Shown here: in pieces, positions 55,651 through 64,000 of the stretch | How positions within the stretch are numbered: the stretch's first letter is position 1 | How the letters are laid out: the number at the start of each line of letters is the position of its first letter | NCBI RefSeq assembly: GCF_010560025.1 | Contig: NZ_SAIY01000003.1 | Span: 186,001 to 250,000 of the forward strand | DNA from: Verrucosispora sioxanthis | Lineage (GTDB): Bacteria; Actinomycetota; Actinomycetes; Mycobacteriales; Micromonosporaceae | DNA length: 64,000 nucleotides | Direction: 5' to 3' | Made by a program: the position numbers and the translations under genes | Notes under the pieces: generated by a model | What the model was told of the DNA's origin: nothing | The model's database searches: none | Seen by the model: the letters and a program-made list of their open reading frames with translations, nothing else

Positions 55651-56565
55651 ATGACGGCGGATCCGGTGATCACTCAGCAGGCCCCGACTCCGACGCGGCT
55701 GCCGGCGACGGTGCGGGCCTCGCTGTCGCCGTCGCGGGCGGCGGATTTCAAGACCTGCCCGCTGCTCTACCGGTTCCGCAGCATCGACCGGCTGCCGGAG
55801 CGGCCCAGCGTGGAGCAGGCTCGGGGCACGCTGGTGCACGCGGTGCTGGAGCGGTTGTTCGACCTGCCGCCGGCCGCCCGCACTCCGGCGGCCGCCGGTG
55901 ACCTGGTGCCCGGCCAGTGGGAGCACCTGGTCGCCGAGCAGCCCGAGCTGGCCGGGCTGTTCGCCGATGACGACCCGTCGGCCGTGACGGAGTTCCTCCG
56001 CTCGGCGTCGGCCCTGCTCGGCGGCTACTTCGCGGTGGAGGATCCGCGCCGGCTGGAGCCGGCCGAGCGGGAGAGTCTGATCTCCGCGGTGGTCGACGAC
56101 GAGCTGCTGATCCGCGGCTACCTCGACCGGCTCGACGTGGCTCCCGACGGCGCGCTGCGGGTGGTGGACTACAAGACCGGCGGCGCCCCACGGGAGGCGT
56201 TCGAGGCGCGGGCCCTGTTCCAGCTGAAGTTCTACGCCCTGGTGCTGTGGCGCACCCGTGGCGTGGTCCCCCGGGTGCTGCGCCTGCTCTACCTCAAGGA
56301 CGCCGAGGTGTGCGACTACGCCCCCGACGCCGAGGAACTGGTGCGCTTCGAGCGGACGGTGGTGGCGCTGTGGCGGGCGATCGAGCAGGCCACCGCCGCC
56401 CGGGACTTCCGGCCCCGGCCGAGCCGGCTGTGCGACTGGTGCAGTCACCAGGCCCGCTGTCCCAGCTTCGGGGGGACTCCGCCGCCGTTCCCGGAGCCGA
56501 CGGCGACGCCTGATCCGATGCGCGACGCCCGCTCCTCCCCCGCGCCACCCGGTGCCGACGAGTAG
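55651..56565 (+). CDS. RecB-family exonuclease (PD-(D/E)XK, Fe-S type)
   Basis: A 304-residue nuclease-like protein. SLSPSRAADFKTCPLLYRFRSIDRLPERPS (with Cys near 37), a QARGTLVHAVLERLF helix (His of the nuclease), GYLDRLDV, VVDYKTG (the D-X-K core) and a C-terminal LCDWCSHQARCPSFG match the AddB/RecB nuclease domain with a [4Fe-4S] cluster held by one N-terminal and three C-terminal Cys. It would trim DNA in repair. The mycobacterial counterpart (Rv2119) sits next to trmI, as here. Confidence 0.93.
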   Translation: MTADPVITQQAPTPTRLPATVRASLSPSRAADFKTCPLLYRFRSIDRLPERPSVEQARGTLVHAVLERLFDLPPAARTPAAAGDLVPGQWEHLVAEQPELAGLFADDDPSAVTEFLRSASALLGGYFAVEDPRRLEPAERESLISAVVDDELLIRGYLDRLDVAPDGALRVVDYKTGGAPREAFEARALFQLKFYALVLWRTRGVVPRVLRLLYLKDAEVCDYAPDAEELVRFERTVVALWRAIEQATAARDFRPRPSRLCDWCSHQARCPSFGGTPPPFPEPTATPDPMRDARSSPAPPGADE

Positions 56566-56632
56566 CCGCTCTCCTTCCCGGGGATGAGGAACGAGTCACC
56601 ACACAAGACGATCTTTCGGCGGCCTGGGCGGT

Positions 56633-56638
56633 TAGCGT
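56633..56638 (+). promoter_or_regulatory. putative -10 box (TAGCGT) of the sensor kinase gene
   Basis: TAGCGT is followed by six bases and the GTG at 56645, a leaderless start. Confidence 0.5.
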
Positions 56639-56644
56639 CGGGGC

Positions 56645-57841
56645 GTGGGTAGCGCGCTGAGGGAGTGGCTGCGTCGCAGTCCGGCGGCCGGTGACTCGCT
56701 GCTGGCCGTTGGTCTGGTGCTGGGCGAGGTCGTGTTCACCCTGCTCACTCCCCGGGAGTTCTGGCCACGACCGTTGCCGACGGCACTGGGCTGGAGTGTG
56801 TTGTGCGCGGCGCCGGTCGTGCTGCGCCGGGTGGCGCCGTGGCCGGCACTGCTGGCCGCGTTGGCCACGCTGCTGCTGCCGGTCGTCATCGAGGTGGCGC
56901 CGACCACCCAGAGCCTCACCTTCGTGGTGCTCACGTACACGATGGCGGCCTACCGTCCGGTACGTCCGGCACTGGTAGCGGCGGTGGGGCTGTGGCTTCC
57001 GGTGGCGGTGGTGAACGCACTGGTGCCGCCGGTGGGCATTCCGCAGGTCGGTTCGGCGTTCCTGATCGCGAACAACATCCTGGTGGGGATCGTGTCGTTC
57101 TCGGTGGGCCGGACGGTGCACGCGCGCCGCTCCTCCACCGAGGCGCTGCGGGAACGGGCCCGGGTCGCCGAGGCCAACCAGCGGGCGCTGGCCGAGCAGG
57201 CGGTCGCGGACGAGCGGCGCCGGATCGCGCGGGAACTGCACGACGTGGTGGCCCACCACGTGAGCGTGATGGGGGTGCTGGCGACCGGGGTGCGCCGGGT
57301 GCTGCGCCGCGACCCGGACAGCGCCGACGAGGCGATGGCCACGATCGAGGAGACCAGCCGGGCGACCCTGCGGGAGCTGCGCCGGCTGCTGGACGTGCTG
57401 CGTACCGAGGCCGAGCCGGCGGCGGAGTTGGCACCGCAGCCGGGCATCGCCGGTATCGAGGCGCTCACCGACCAGGTCCGCGAGGCCGGGTTGCCGGTGA
57501 CGTTGACGGTGACCGGAACGCCGGGACAGCTGGAGGAGGGGGTGGCGCTGACCGTGTACCGGATCGTGCAGGAGGCGCTGACCAACGCGCTCAAGCATGC
57601 CGGGACGGCGACCGCGCGGGTGCGGGTGGGTTTCGGTGGCGACGCGGTGGAGGTCGAGGTCACCGACACCGGTCGGGGGCCGTCACCGGACACCGACCGG
57701 ATCGGGCACGGATTGGTCGGGATGCGGGAACGGGTCGGCCTCTACGGTGGGATCCTGCGCACCGGCGCGCGAAGCGGTGGCGGCTACCGGGTGTACGCCC
57801 GGATTCCGGTCGAACCGCTACCGGAGTCGAGCCGACGGTGA
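56645..57841 (+). CDS. NarL-group sensor histidine kinase
   Basis: A 398-residue membrane kinase. Four or five hydrophobic helices fill residues 15-150, a short coil follows, and the HisKA_3 motif RRIARELHDVVAHH places the phospho-His near 198. The ATPase has VQEALTNALKHA (N-box), DTGRGPSP and GHGLVGMRERV (G-box). There is no extracellular sensor domain, so the signal is probably in the membrane. It pairs with the response regulator that begins 40 bases later and may control the ABC system downstream. Confidence 0.94.
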   Translation: MGSALREWLRRSPAAGDSLLAVGLVLGEVVFTLLTPREFWPRPLPTALGWSVLCAAPVVLRRVAPWPALLAALATLLLPVVIEVAPTTQSLTFVVLTYTMAAYRPVRPALVAAVGLWLPVAVVNALVPPVGIPQVGSAFLIANNILVGIVSFSVGRTVHARRSSTEALRERARVAEANQRALAEQAVADERRRIARELHDVVAHHVSVMGVLATGVRRVLRRDPDSADEAMATIEETSRATLRELRRLLDVLRTEAEPAAELAPQPGIAGIEALTDQVREAGLPVTLTVTGTPGQLEEGVALTVYRIVQEALTNALKHAGTATARVRVGFGGDAVEVEVTDTGRGPSPDTDRIGHGLVGMRERVGLYGGILRTGARSGGGYRVYARIPVEPLPESSRR

Positions 57842-57881
57842 GGTGGGCCTGGTGAGCGGTGCGATCGACAGGGAGGACCAG

Positions 57882-58568
57882 ATGGCCGATGCGACGGGAC
57901 GCGCCCGACCGGTGCGGATCCTGCTCGCCGACGACCAGCCGCTGCTGCGTACGGGCTTCCGGATGGTCCTCGGCGCGGAGGCCGACCTGGACATCGTCGC
58001 GGAGGCCGGTGACGGGGTGGAGGCGGTGGAGCTGTCCCGTCGCCTGTTGCCGGACGTGGTGCTGATGGACATCAGGATGCCCCGGATGGACGGGGTGAGT
58101 GCCACCCGGGCGATCGTGGATGCCCGGTTGCCGGTGCGGGTGCTCATCCTGACCACCTTCGACCTCGACGAGTACGTGGTGGGGGCGCTGCGGGCCGGGG
58201 CGAGCGGCTTCCTGGCCAAGGACGTGCCGGCGGAGGACCTGGTCACCGCGATCCACACGGTGGCCGCCGGTGACGCGGTGGTGGCGCCGCGGATCCTCCG
58301 TCGGCTGCTGGACCGTTTCGCCGACGTACTGCCGGACCCGTCCGCGACCCCGTCGAAGGCGTTGGGCGCGCTCACCGAACGGGAGCGGGAGGTGCTCGTG
58401 CAGGTCGCCCGCGGCCTGTCGAACGCCGAGATCGCCCGGGCGCTGTCGGTGAGCGAGACCACCATCAAGACCCACGTCGGGCACGTGTTGACCAAGCTGG
58501 GACTGCGCGACCGGGTGCAGGCCGTGGTGTTGGCGTACGAGTCGGGCCTGGTCCGACCTGGCGGTTAA
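57882..58568 (+). CDS. NarL/LuxR-family response regulator
   Basis: A 228-residue regulator with a complete receiver: DD in LLADDQP (about 17-18), phospho-Asp63 in LMDIRMPRMDG, Thr in LTTF and Lys in FLAKDVP. The C-terminal HTH is LTEREREVLVQVARGLSNAEIARALSVSETTIKTHVGHVLTKLGLRDRVQAV (in parts). The ATG at 57882 has GGGAGG upstream; an in-frame GTG at 57852 is an alternative. It is the cognate partner of the adjacent kinase. Confidence 0.95.
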   Translation: MADATGRARPVRILLADDQPLLRTGFRMVLGAEADLDIVAEAGDGVEAVELSRRLLPDVVLMDIRMPRMDGVSATRAIVDARLPVRVLILTTFDLDEYVVGALRAGASGFLAKDVPAEDLVTAIHTVAAGDAVVAPRILRRLLDRFADVLPDPSATPSKALGALTEREREVLVQVARGLSNAEIARALSVSETTIKTHVGHVLTKLGLRDRVQAVVLAYESGLVRPGG

Positions 58569-58848
58569 CGCCGGCGTTGCATCGCTCACCTACCGTGACG
58601 GCCTGCGGTGGAAATCGGTTGACCCTCACGCGACGGCAACGTCCAGGATGACCGTGACCACCATCTGCTGATGGCGACAGTTGCCGGAGTCGGGGACAAC
58701 CCTGACATCGGTTGGGGGGTACCCGCAGCCGGAAATCCGTTCCGGCTCCGCCCGGAGTCGGACGGATCGGCGGCGGGCAGCACAGATGATTGTTTCGCAC
58801 CGGTCCAGCGGGGGCGGTGCGAGCTGACGCGACGGAGAGGTACGTGAC

Positions 58849-59616
58849 GTGACCGCTACCACAGGCCAGTCGGCATCGGCCGCAGCCCGGGCGAGCGACG
58901 TGTGGAAGGTGTACGGCAGCGGCGAGGCACAGGTCATCGCCCTGCGGGGGGTCAGCGCGGAGTTCGAGCGCGGACGGTTCACGGCGATCATGGGCCCGTC
59001 GGGCTCAGGTAAGTCGACGTTGATGCACTGCCTGGCCGGGTTGGACTCGGTGACCAGGGGGACCGTGGAGATCGGCGAGACCACCGTCACCGGGCTCGGT
59101 GACGCGGGTCTGACGAAGCTGCGCCGCGACAAGGTCGGCTTCATCTTCCAGCAGTTCAACCTGCTGCCGACGTTGACCGCCAAGGAGAACATCCTGCTTC
59201 CGTTGTCGATCGCCGGCCGGAAGCCGGACCAGGCCTGGTTCGACGTCGTGATCGACACGGTGGGCCTGCGGGACCGGTTGGGTCACCGGCCGGCGCAGTT
59301 GTCCGGCGGCCAGCAGCAGCGGGTGGCCTGCGCCCGGGCCCTGGTGGCCCGCCCCGAGGTGATCTTCGCGGACGAGCCGACCGGCAACCTCGACTCGCGC
59401 TCCGGCGCGGAGGTGCTGAACTTCCTGCGCAACTCGGTACGCCAGCACGGGCAGACGATCGTGATGGTGACCCACGATCCGACGGCGGCCGCGTACGCCG
59501 ACCGGGTGGTGTTCCTCGCCGACGGGCAGATCGTCTCGGAGTTGATCGAGCCGACCGCGGACACGGTGCTGGACACGATGAAGAAGCTGGACACCCCCGC
59601 CGAGGTGGCCGGCTGA
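58849..59616 (+). CDS. MacB/LolD-type ABC transporter ATPase
   Basis: A 255-residue ATP-binding protein with Walker A GPSGSGKS (49-56), Q-loop FIFQQFNLLPTLTAKENI, signature LSGGQQQRVACARAL, Walker B VIFADEPTGNLD and H-loop MVTHDP. This set is typical of ATPases paired with FtsX-like permeases. GTG start with GAGAGG upstream. The stop overlaps the permease ATG (TGATG). The 280 bases before it hold no gene; they may contain the promoter controlled by the two-component system. Confidence 0.95.
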   Translation: MTATTGQSASAAARASDVWKVYGSGEAQVIALRGVSAEFERGRFTAIMGPSGSGKSTLMHCLAGLDSVTRGTVEIGETTVTGLGDAGLTKLRRDKVGFIFQQFNLLPTLTAKENILLPLSIAGRKPDQAWFDVVIDTVGLRDRLGHRPAQLSGGQQQRVACARALVARPEVIFADEPTGNLDSRSGAEVLNFLRNSVRQHGQTIVMVTHDPTAAAYADRVVFLADGQIVSELIEPTADTVLDTMKKLDTPAEVAG

Positions 59617-62165
59617 TGTTCCGGGCAACTGTGAAGAGTCTGCTGGCCCGCAAGGTCCGGCTGATCCTGTCCGGCCTGGCCGTGGTGCTCGGCGTCATGT
59701 TCGTCTCCGGCGCCTTCGTCCTCACCGACACCCTGGGCCGTTCCTTCGACTCGCTGTTCGCCGACGCGTACGCCGAGGTCGACGTCAACGTGGCCGCCAA
59801 GCCGAAGCTGGAGCTCGGCGAGCTGGAGGGCGAGCAGCTCGCCACCCCGTTCCCGGCGGCCACGGTGGAGACGGTGCGCGCGGTGGACGGGGTGGCCGAG
59901 GCGACCGGAGTGGTCGCCGCCGACGGGGCCCGGTTGATCGGCAGCAACGGCAAGGTCGTCACCTCGTTCGGGCCGCCGCAGTTGGGCGGGAACTGGACCG
60001 GCGAGAGCGACCTGGTGCGGTTGCGCGAGGGCCGGGAGCCGCAGGCCGACGACGAGATCGTGATCAACAAGGGGTTGGCGGACGCCGGTCGGGTGGCGGT
60101 CGGCGACCGGGTGGGCGTGCTCACCCTCCAGCCGCGCAAGGATTTCACGATCGTCGGCATCTTCGGTTACAGCGGTGACCGGGACTCCCTCGGCGGCGCG
60201 AACGAGGTCATGTTCACCACTCCCGTGGCACAGCAACTGATGCTCGGCGAGTCGGACGTGTTCAGCAACGTCGTGGCCACCGCCGCCGACGGGGTCTCCG
60301 ACGAGCAGCTGCGTGACGCGGTGGCCGCGGCGGTCGGCGACGGCTACGTGGTCAAGACCGGCGAGCAGCTCTCCGCCGACGCCGCCGCCGGTCTGAAGGA
60401 GGGACTGTCCTTCTTCAACCGGATCCTGCTCGGCTTCGCCGCGGTGGCCCTGCTGGTCGGGACGTTCCTGATCCTCAACACCTTCTCGATCATCGTGGCG
60501 CAGCGCACCCGGGAACTGGCGTTGCTGCGCGCGGTCGGAGCCAGCGGCAAGCAGATCATCGGCTCGGTGGTGCTGGAGGCGATCGCCGTCGGGTTGATCG
60601 CCTCGGTGTTCGGTCTGGCCGCCGGCATCGGCATCGGCGCGTTGCTGGCGTACCTGTTCGGCAACCTCGCCGGCGGGCTGGCCCTGGCCGGGGTCGGGGT
60701 GCCGGCGTCGGCGGTGATCGGCGCGTTCGGTGTCGGCCTGGTGATCACGGTGTTGGCGGCGCTGCTGCCGGCGCTGCGGGCCGCCCGGATCCCACCGATC
60801 GCGGCGATGCAGGACGTGGCGACGCCGGATCGGCCGTTGACCAAGGTGACCGTCGGCGGTGCGCTGGTCACCGCGATCGGCGCCACCCTGCTCTTCCTCG
60901 GTCTGGGCGGGCACGCCGGTGACAGCACGCTGGCCACCATCCTCGGTGGCGTGCTGTTCTCCTTCATCGGAGTGGCCCTGCTGACGCCCCTGATCAGTCG
61001 TCCGGTGGTGGCGGCGCTGGGATCGGTCTTCTCCGGCTGGGTGCCGGGCAAGCTGGGCCGGCTCAACTCCGGTCGCAACCCGCGCCGCACCGCGATCACC
61101 GCGGCCGCGCTGATGGTGGGCATCGCCCTGGTCACCGGCATCACGGTGATCCTGGACTCGGCCAAGAGCAGCATCAGCGGGCTGGCGCAGGACAGCATCA
61201 GCGCCGAGCTGGTGATCGCCGGGGCACAGTCCGGTCCGCGCCCGCCGACGTTCGACCCGGCGGTGCTGGACGAGGCGAAGGCGATCCCCGGGGTCCGCCT
61301 CGTCGACGGCGAGTACGGCGACATGGCGCTGGTCGGCGGCGAGCGCACCTGGGTCGGTGCCAGCAGCGAACCGAGCGCGCTCGTGGAGATGTTCGGCCTC
61401 ACCGCGACCGCCGGGGACATCGGGCGGCTGGGACCGGGCCAGATGCTGATCAGCTCGGACGCGGCGGAGTCGCGTGGCCTGTCGGTCGGCTCGACCGTGC
61501 CGGTGCAGTTGGCCCGGGGCGACGAACGCAGCTACACGGTCACCGGCATCTACGAGAGCACCCCGCTGTTCGGCGGCGTGACGTTGCCCGCCGAGGCGGC
61601 GCGTGACTTCTCCATCCCGCAGCCCATCCAGGGTTACATCCAGCTGGAGTCGGGGGTCCGGGCGGCCGACGTGCTGCCCCGGGTGGAGGCGCTGCTGGCG
61701 GACAGCCCGGAGGTCTCGGTGGCCGACCGCGACGCGTTCATCGAACAGCAGGCCGGGCAGCTCGACGGGCTGCTGCAGATGATCCAGATCCTGCTGGCGC
61801 TGGCCATCGTGATCGCGGTGCTCGGCATCGTCAACACCCTCGCCCTGTCGGTGCTGGAGCGGACCCGGGAGCTGGGTCTGCTGCGTGCCATCGGCCTGCG
61901 CCGGTCGCAGACCATGGGGATGATCACCGTGGAGGCGGTGGTGATCTCGGTGTTCGGCGCGCTGCTCGGCGTGGTGGTCGGCGCCGGCCTGGGTGCCGCG
62001 GTGGTGGAGGCCCTGCGCGACGAGGGCATCACCAGACTGGTGCTGCCGTGGGGCCAGATGGGTGTCTTCCTCGGCCTGGCCGCGATCATCGGCGTGGTCG
62101 CGGCGGCGCTGCCGGCGATCCGGGCCGCCCGGATCAACGTGCTGGGCGCCATCGCGCACGACTGA
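59616..62165 (+). CDS. FtsX-like ABC transporter permease (mechanotransmission type)
   Basis: An 849-residue protein with two repeats, each a membrane helix, a large extracytoplasmic domain and three further helices: helix 1 near 15-40, periplasmic-type domain to about 260, FtsX core FNRILLGFAAVALLVGTFLILNTFSIIVAQRTRELALLRAVGAS (in parts), a second domain about 505-720 and a second FtsX core LLALAIVIAVLGIVNTLALSVLERTRELGLLRAIGLRR. Such systems transmit ATP energy to extracellular partners or export lipids and peptides. With the preceding ATPase it is a complete transporter; no partner gene adjoins. Confidence 0.94.
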   Translation: MFRATVKSLLARKVRLILSGLAVVLGVMFVSGAFVLTDTLGRSFDSLFADAYAEVDVNVAAKPKLELGELEGEQLATPFPAATVETVRAVDGVAEATGVVAADGARLIGSNGKVVTSFGPPQLGGNWTGESDLVRLREGREPQADDEIVINKGLADAGRVAVGDRVGVLTLQPRKDFTIVGIFGYSGDRDSLGGANEVMFTTPVAQQLMLGESDVFSNVVATAADGVSDEQLRDAVAAAVGDGYVVKTGEQLSADAAAGLKEGLSFFNRILLGFAAVALLVGTFLILNTFSIIVAQRTRELALLRAVGASGKQIIGSVVLEAIAVGLIASVFGLAAGIGIGALLAYLFGNLAGGLALAGVGVPASAVIGAFGVGLVITVLAALLPALRAARIPPIAAMQDVATPDRPLTKVTVGGALVTAIGATLLFLGLGGHAGDSTLATILGGVLFSFIGVALLTPLISRPVVAALGSVFSGWVPGKLGRLNSGRNPRRTAITAAALMVGIALVTGITVILDSAKSSISGLAQDSISAELVIAGAQSGPRPPTFDPAVLDEAKAIPGVRLVDGEYGDMALVGGERTWVGASSEPSALVEMFGLTATAGDIGRLGPGQMLISSDAAESRGLSVGSTVPVQLARGDERSYTVTGIYESTPLFGGVTLPAEAARDFSIPQPIQGYIQLESGVRAADVLPRVEALLADSPEVSVADRDAFIEQQAGQLDGLLQMIQILLALAIVIAVLGIVNTLALSVLERTRELGLLRAIGLRRSQTMGMITVEAVVISVFGALLGVVVGAGLGAAVVEALRDEGITRLVLPWGQMGVFLGLAAIIGVVAAALPAIRAARINVLGAIAHD

Positions 62166-62176
62166 CCGGTGAGGCG

Positions 62177-62214
62177 GGCCCCCGGTGCGACGCGACGCGC
62201 GTTGCGCCGGGGCC
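62177..62214. terminator. long GC hairpin between convergent genes
   Basis: GGCCCCCGGTGCGACGCG (62177-62194) pairs with CGCGTTGCGCCGGGGCC (62198-62214), about 17 pairs including two wobble pairs and one bulge. It lies between the permease stop and the opposing HAD gene stop. Confidence 0.55.
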
Positions 62215-62221
62215 TGCTCGG

Positions 62222-62899
62222 TCAGCCCGGGGTGGAGGCTGGACGCAGCAGCCCCGCCAGCAGTTCCAGGTCGGCCAGCAGCAGGCTCTCCAGCTGGTGT
62301 ACGCCGTCGGTGGGTGCCAGCGGTACCTCGGCAGGCACGGCCAGCACCGCGGCCCCGGCGGCGACCGCGCTGGCCACCCCGGTCGCCGAGTCCTCGATCG
62401 CCACGCACCTGTCGATGGGCACCCCGAGCAGCCGGGCGGCCGTCAGGTACGGCTCGGGATGCGGCTTGGTCGCGTCGACCTCGTCGCCGCAGACCACCAC
62501 GTCGAAGCTGTCGCGGCCGAGGGTGTCCAGGGCGATCTCGACCAGGGCCCGCCCGCTGGAGGTGACCAGGGCCGTCGGGATCCGCGCCTGGCGGACCGCG
62601 CCGAGCAGCGCCAGCGCCCCGGGGCGCCACCGCAACCCGGTGCGGAACAGCTCAAGGATCCGCGCGTTGATCCATTCCGCGCTGGTCCGCGGATCCCGGT
62701 GCGGCTGCCCCAGGTCGTCGTGCAGGATCCGCATCGAGTCGGCCATGCCCGTGCCGATGATCGCGCGCCGGGCGTCGGCGGACAGGGTGCCGCCGTACTG
62801 CTGCGCCAGTTCGGCCAGAGCGACGTCCCACAACCGCTCGCTGTCGACCAGGGTGCCGTCCATGTCGAAGAGCACGGCGGCTGGACGGGCGCTGTTCAC
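62222..62899 (-). CDS. HAD-superfamily phosphatase (beta-phosphoglucomutase-like)
   Basis: A 225-residue HAD enzyme with motif I FDMDGTLVDSE, motif II VTSSG, motif III Lys in DATKPHPEPYL and motif IV IEDSATGVASAVAAG. The cap is of the helical C1 type. This matches the subfamily of sugar-phosphate phosphatases and beta-phosphoglucomutases. The GTG at 62899 follows AGGAGG. Substrate unknown. Confidence 0.92.
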   Translation of the reverse strand: MNSARPAAVLFDMDGTLVDSERLWDVALAELAQQYGGTLSADARRAIIGTGMADSMRILHDDLGQPHRDPRTSAEWINARILELFRTGLRWRPGALALLGAVRQARIPTALVTSSGRALVEIALDTLGRDSFDVVVCGDEVDATKPHPEPYLTAARLLGVPIDRCVAIEDSATGVASAVAAGAAVLAVPAEVPLAPTDGVHQLESLLLADLELLAGLLRPASTPG

Positions 62900-62976
62900 C
62901 GGATCCTCCTCGGGCTCGGTTGACCGGTGAATCCTGTCAGCCGACGGTGGTCCGGCGCTCGGCGCAGTGACCTTTC

Positions 62977-63714
62977 TCAACCGAGGTCGCAGGCGGTCAG
63001 GGACCGTTCGTAGCCCCGGAAGAACGCCTCGGAGCGCTGCTCGGGGGTGCCGTGGGAACCCTCGGCGAACCACGGTTGACCCGGGTCGTCGCCGACGGCG
63101 AGCAGTCCGTCGTTGAACTCGTCGAGGTCACCCTCTTCCAGGGTGAGCCGGTCGGACCGGACCGAGTCGCCGAGGAACGCCCCGGCCATGCAGTCGGCCT
63201 GTAGTTCCTGCTGGATGGTGAAGTTGTACCGGATGCCCAGCCGGGTCTGGATGCCGTGCGCGTACTCGTGCCCGAGCAGGTAGAACACGAATGCGTCGCC
63301 GATCTGCCGGAAGGCGCCGAACGACCAGTTGATGTCGTACGCGATGTAGTCGTCGATGGTGCAGTAGACCGCGTTGTTGCGGGGCACCTCCTGACCGCCG
63401 CAGGAGACCTCACCGTCACGCTGGTACGGCAGGACCTGCCTGATCGGCCGGAAGGACTGTCCCGAGGCCTCGAACTGGTCGGCCCAGTACAGCTCGGCGA
63501 GCCGCTGCGCGTCGGCCACGTCCTGGCGGAACTCCTCCACCGTGTCGGTGCCGTCGGCGCGGGTCACCTCCGCCGTCGGCTCGGCCGGTTGCGGCTGCCC
63601 GTTCGGGTCCGCGGGCCCGCCCACCGGCTCCACCATGCAGGCGGCCGCCGCCACCAGCGCCACGGCCAAGCCGGCGAGTCTGCCCCGGCGTAACCCTCGC
63701 CCACCTGCCGTCAC
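62977..63714 (-). CDS. neutral zinc metallopeptidase lipoprotein (YpfJ-like)
   Basis: A 245-residue secreted lipoprotein. A basic start is followed by LAGLAVALVAAAAC, a lipobox with lipidation Cys26. The peptidase region has QEVPRNNAVYCTIDDYIAYD, the zinc motif GHEYAHGIQ (H-E-X2-H) and ELQADCMAGAFLGD, whose Glu is the likely third ligand; this is the M-clan putative neutral zinc metallopeptidase family. It would act on the outer face of the membrane. GTG start; upstream GC-rich spacer of about 240 bases shows nothing else. Confidence 0.9.
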   Translation of the reverse strand: MTAGGRGLRRGRLAGLAVALVAAAACMVEPVGGPADPNGQPQPAEPTAEVTRADGTDTVEEFRQDVADAQRLAELYWADQFEASGQSFRPIRQVLPYQRDGEVSCGGQEVPRNNAVYCTIDDYIAYDINWSFGAFRQIGDAFVFYLLGHEYAHGIQTRLGIRYNFTIQQELQADCMAGAFLGDSVRSDRLTLEEGDLDEFNDGLLAVGDDPGQPWFAEGSHGTPEQRSEAFFRGYERSLTACDLG

Positions 63715-63955
63715 CGCACGCCTCCCGCCTCGACGTCGCCGGTCCTGTACCCCGACGGTACGACCGTCACGCCCGTTGCCGTCAGGTACGCCTTACCGCC
63801 CCGTCCGGTTCAGTCGCGCGTGTTCCATCCGCTCTCCCGGCCGGTCGCGGAAAGACGGCCTATGGTGCGGTGGTCGGTGTCCGGTACGCACACCCGGCTC
63901 CGACGTCCCCGATGAACCGGCACCGCGATGGTGGCGGGCGGGAGAGGGAGACGCC

Positions 63956-64000
63956 GTGAAATACATGATCATGCTGTACGGCTCGCAGCGGGACTACGAC
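63956..64000 (+). CDS. YCII-related (DGPF-type) protein, 5' fragment
   Basis: A GTG after GGGAGAGGGAGACGCC starts MKYMIMLYGSQRDYD before the window ends. This start (MKYM.L.YG) is typical of YCII/DGPFAETKE-domain proteins, often found next to ECF sigma factors in actinobacteria. Only 15 codons are visible, so the assignment is tentative. Confidence 0.5.
   Translation, partial: MKYMIMLYGSQRDYD

Noticed and set aside
59283..62630. 1115-residue minus-strand frame opposite the FtsX-like permease
   Set aside because: His/Gln/Arg/Asp-rich shadow translation over two unrelated genes; the permease is unmistakable.

Overview
The window is very GC-rich, densely coded DNA from a filamentous actinobacterium. 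A Pup-proteasome locus, a Tat operon with pafB/pafC, a SapB/RamS-type lanthipeptide locus and frequent GTG and leaderless starts point to Micromonosporaceae, probably a Micromonospora-like strain. The genus is inference from gene content and style, not from a marker gene. I saw no rRNA, tRNA, CRISPR array or insertion sequence.

Layout. 1-17.7 kb is mixed housekeeping: a frameshifted XRE-type regulator tail, an ABC exporter with a divergent TetR regulator, a secreted metallophosphoesterase, glycerol kinase, an SDR enzyme, an RsbW-like ATPase, a DksA/TraR-like zinc-finger protein with an attenuator-like leader, an SCP2 protein coupled to a glycogen-debranching-like glycosidase, a NUDIX hydrolase, a large membrane hydrolase, SmpB, a broken antitoxin and an MHYT sensor. 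17.8-22.5 kb holds the HelY helicase, a HAD hydrolase and a frameshifted diacylglycerol-kinase-like gene.

22.6-30.3 kb is a class III lanthipeptide (ram/amf-type) cluster: synthetase ramC, a 39-residue precursor ramS whose core closely matches SapB, a strong hairpin, two ABC exporter genes that carry many frameshifts, and two tandem RamR-like regulators. A proline-rich secreted protein gene follows. The block lies between helY and tatC, which are neighbours in mycobacteria.

32.1-38.9 kb is tatC-tatA-small membrane protein-pafC-pafB, then a divergent DUF3866 gene, a small membrane protein and pafA. 39-45.9 kb is a dTDP-rhamnose and cell-surface glycan island (rmlC-rmlA; rmlB-rmlD-DUF2304-GT2-flippase-GT2) with overlapping stop and start codons. 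46-52.2 kb is the proteasome core prcA, prcB, an endonuclease-VII-like gene, pup, dop and the ATPase arc/mpa. 52.3-56.6 kb holds ferredoxin, a conserved hypothetical, trmI, an M50 protease and a RecB-like nuclease. 56.6-64 kb holds a two-component system, a MacB/FtsX-like ABC system, a HAD phosphatase, a lipoprotein metallopeptidase and the start of a YCII-like gene.

How it works together: Dop deamidates Pup, PafA ligates it to targets, Arc/Mpa unfolds them and PrcBA degrades them; PafB and PafC are WYL regulators tied to DNA-damage response in mycobacteria. RamC would dehydrate and cyclise RamS, and RamAB would export it. Single-base frameshifts cluster before 28 kb, mostly in ramA/ramB, while 30-64 kb looks clean, so local sequence error and real decay must be separated.
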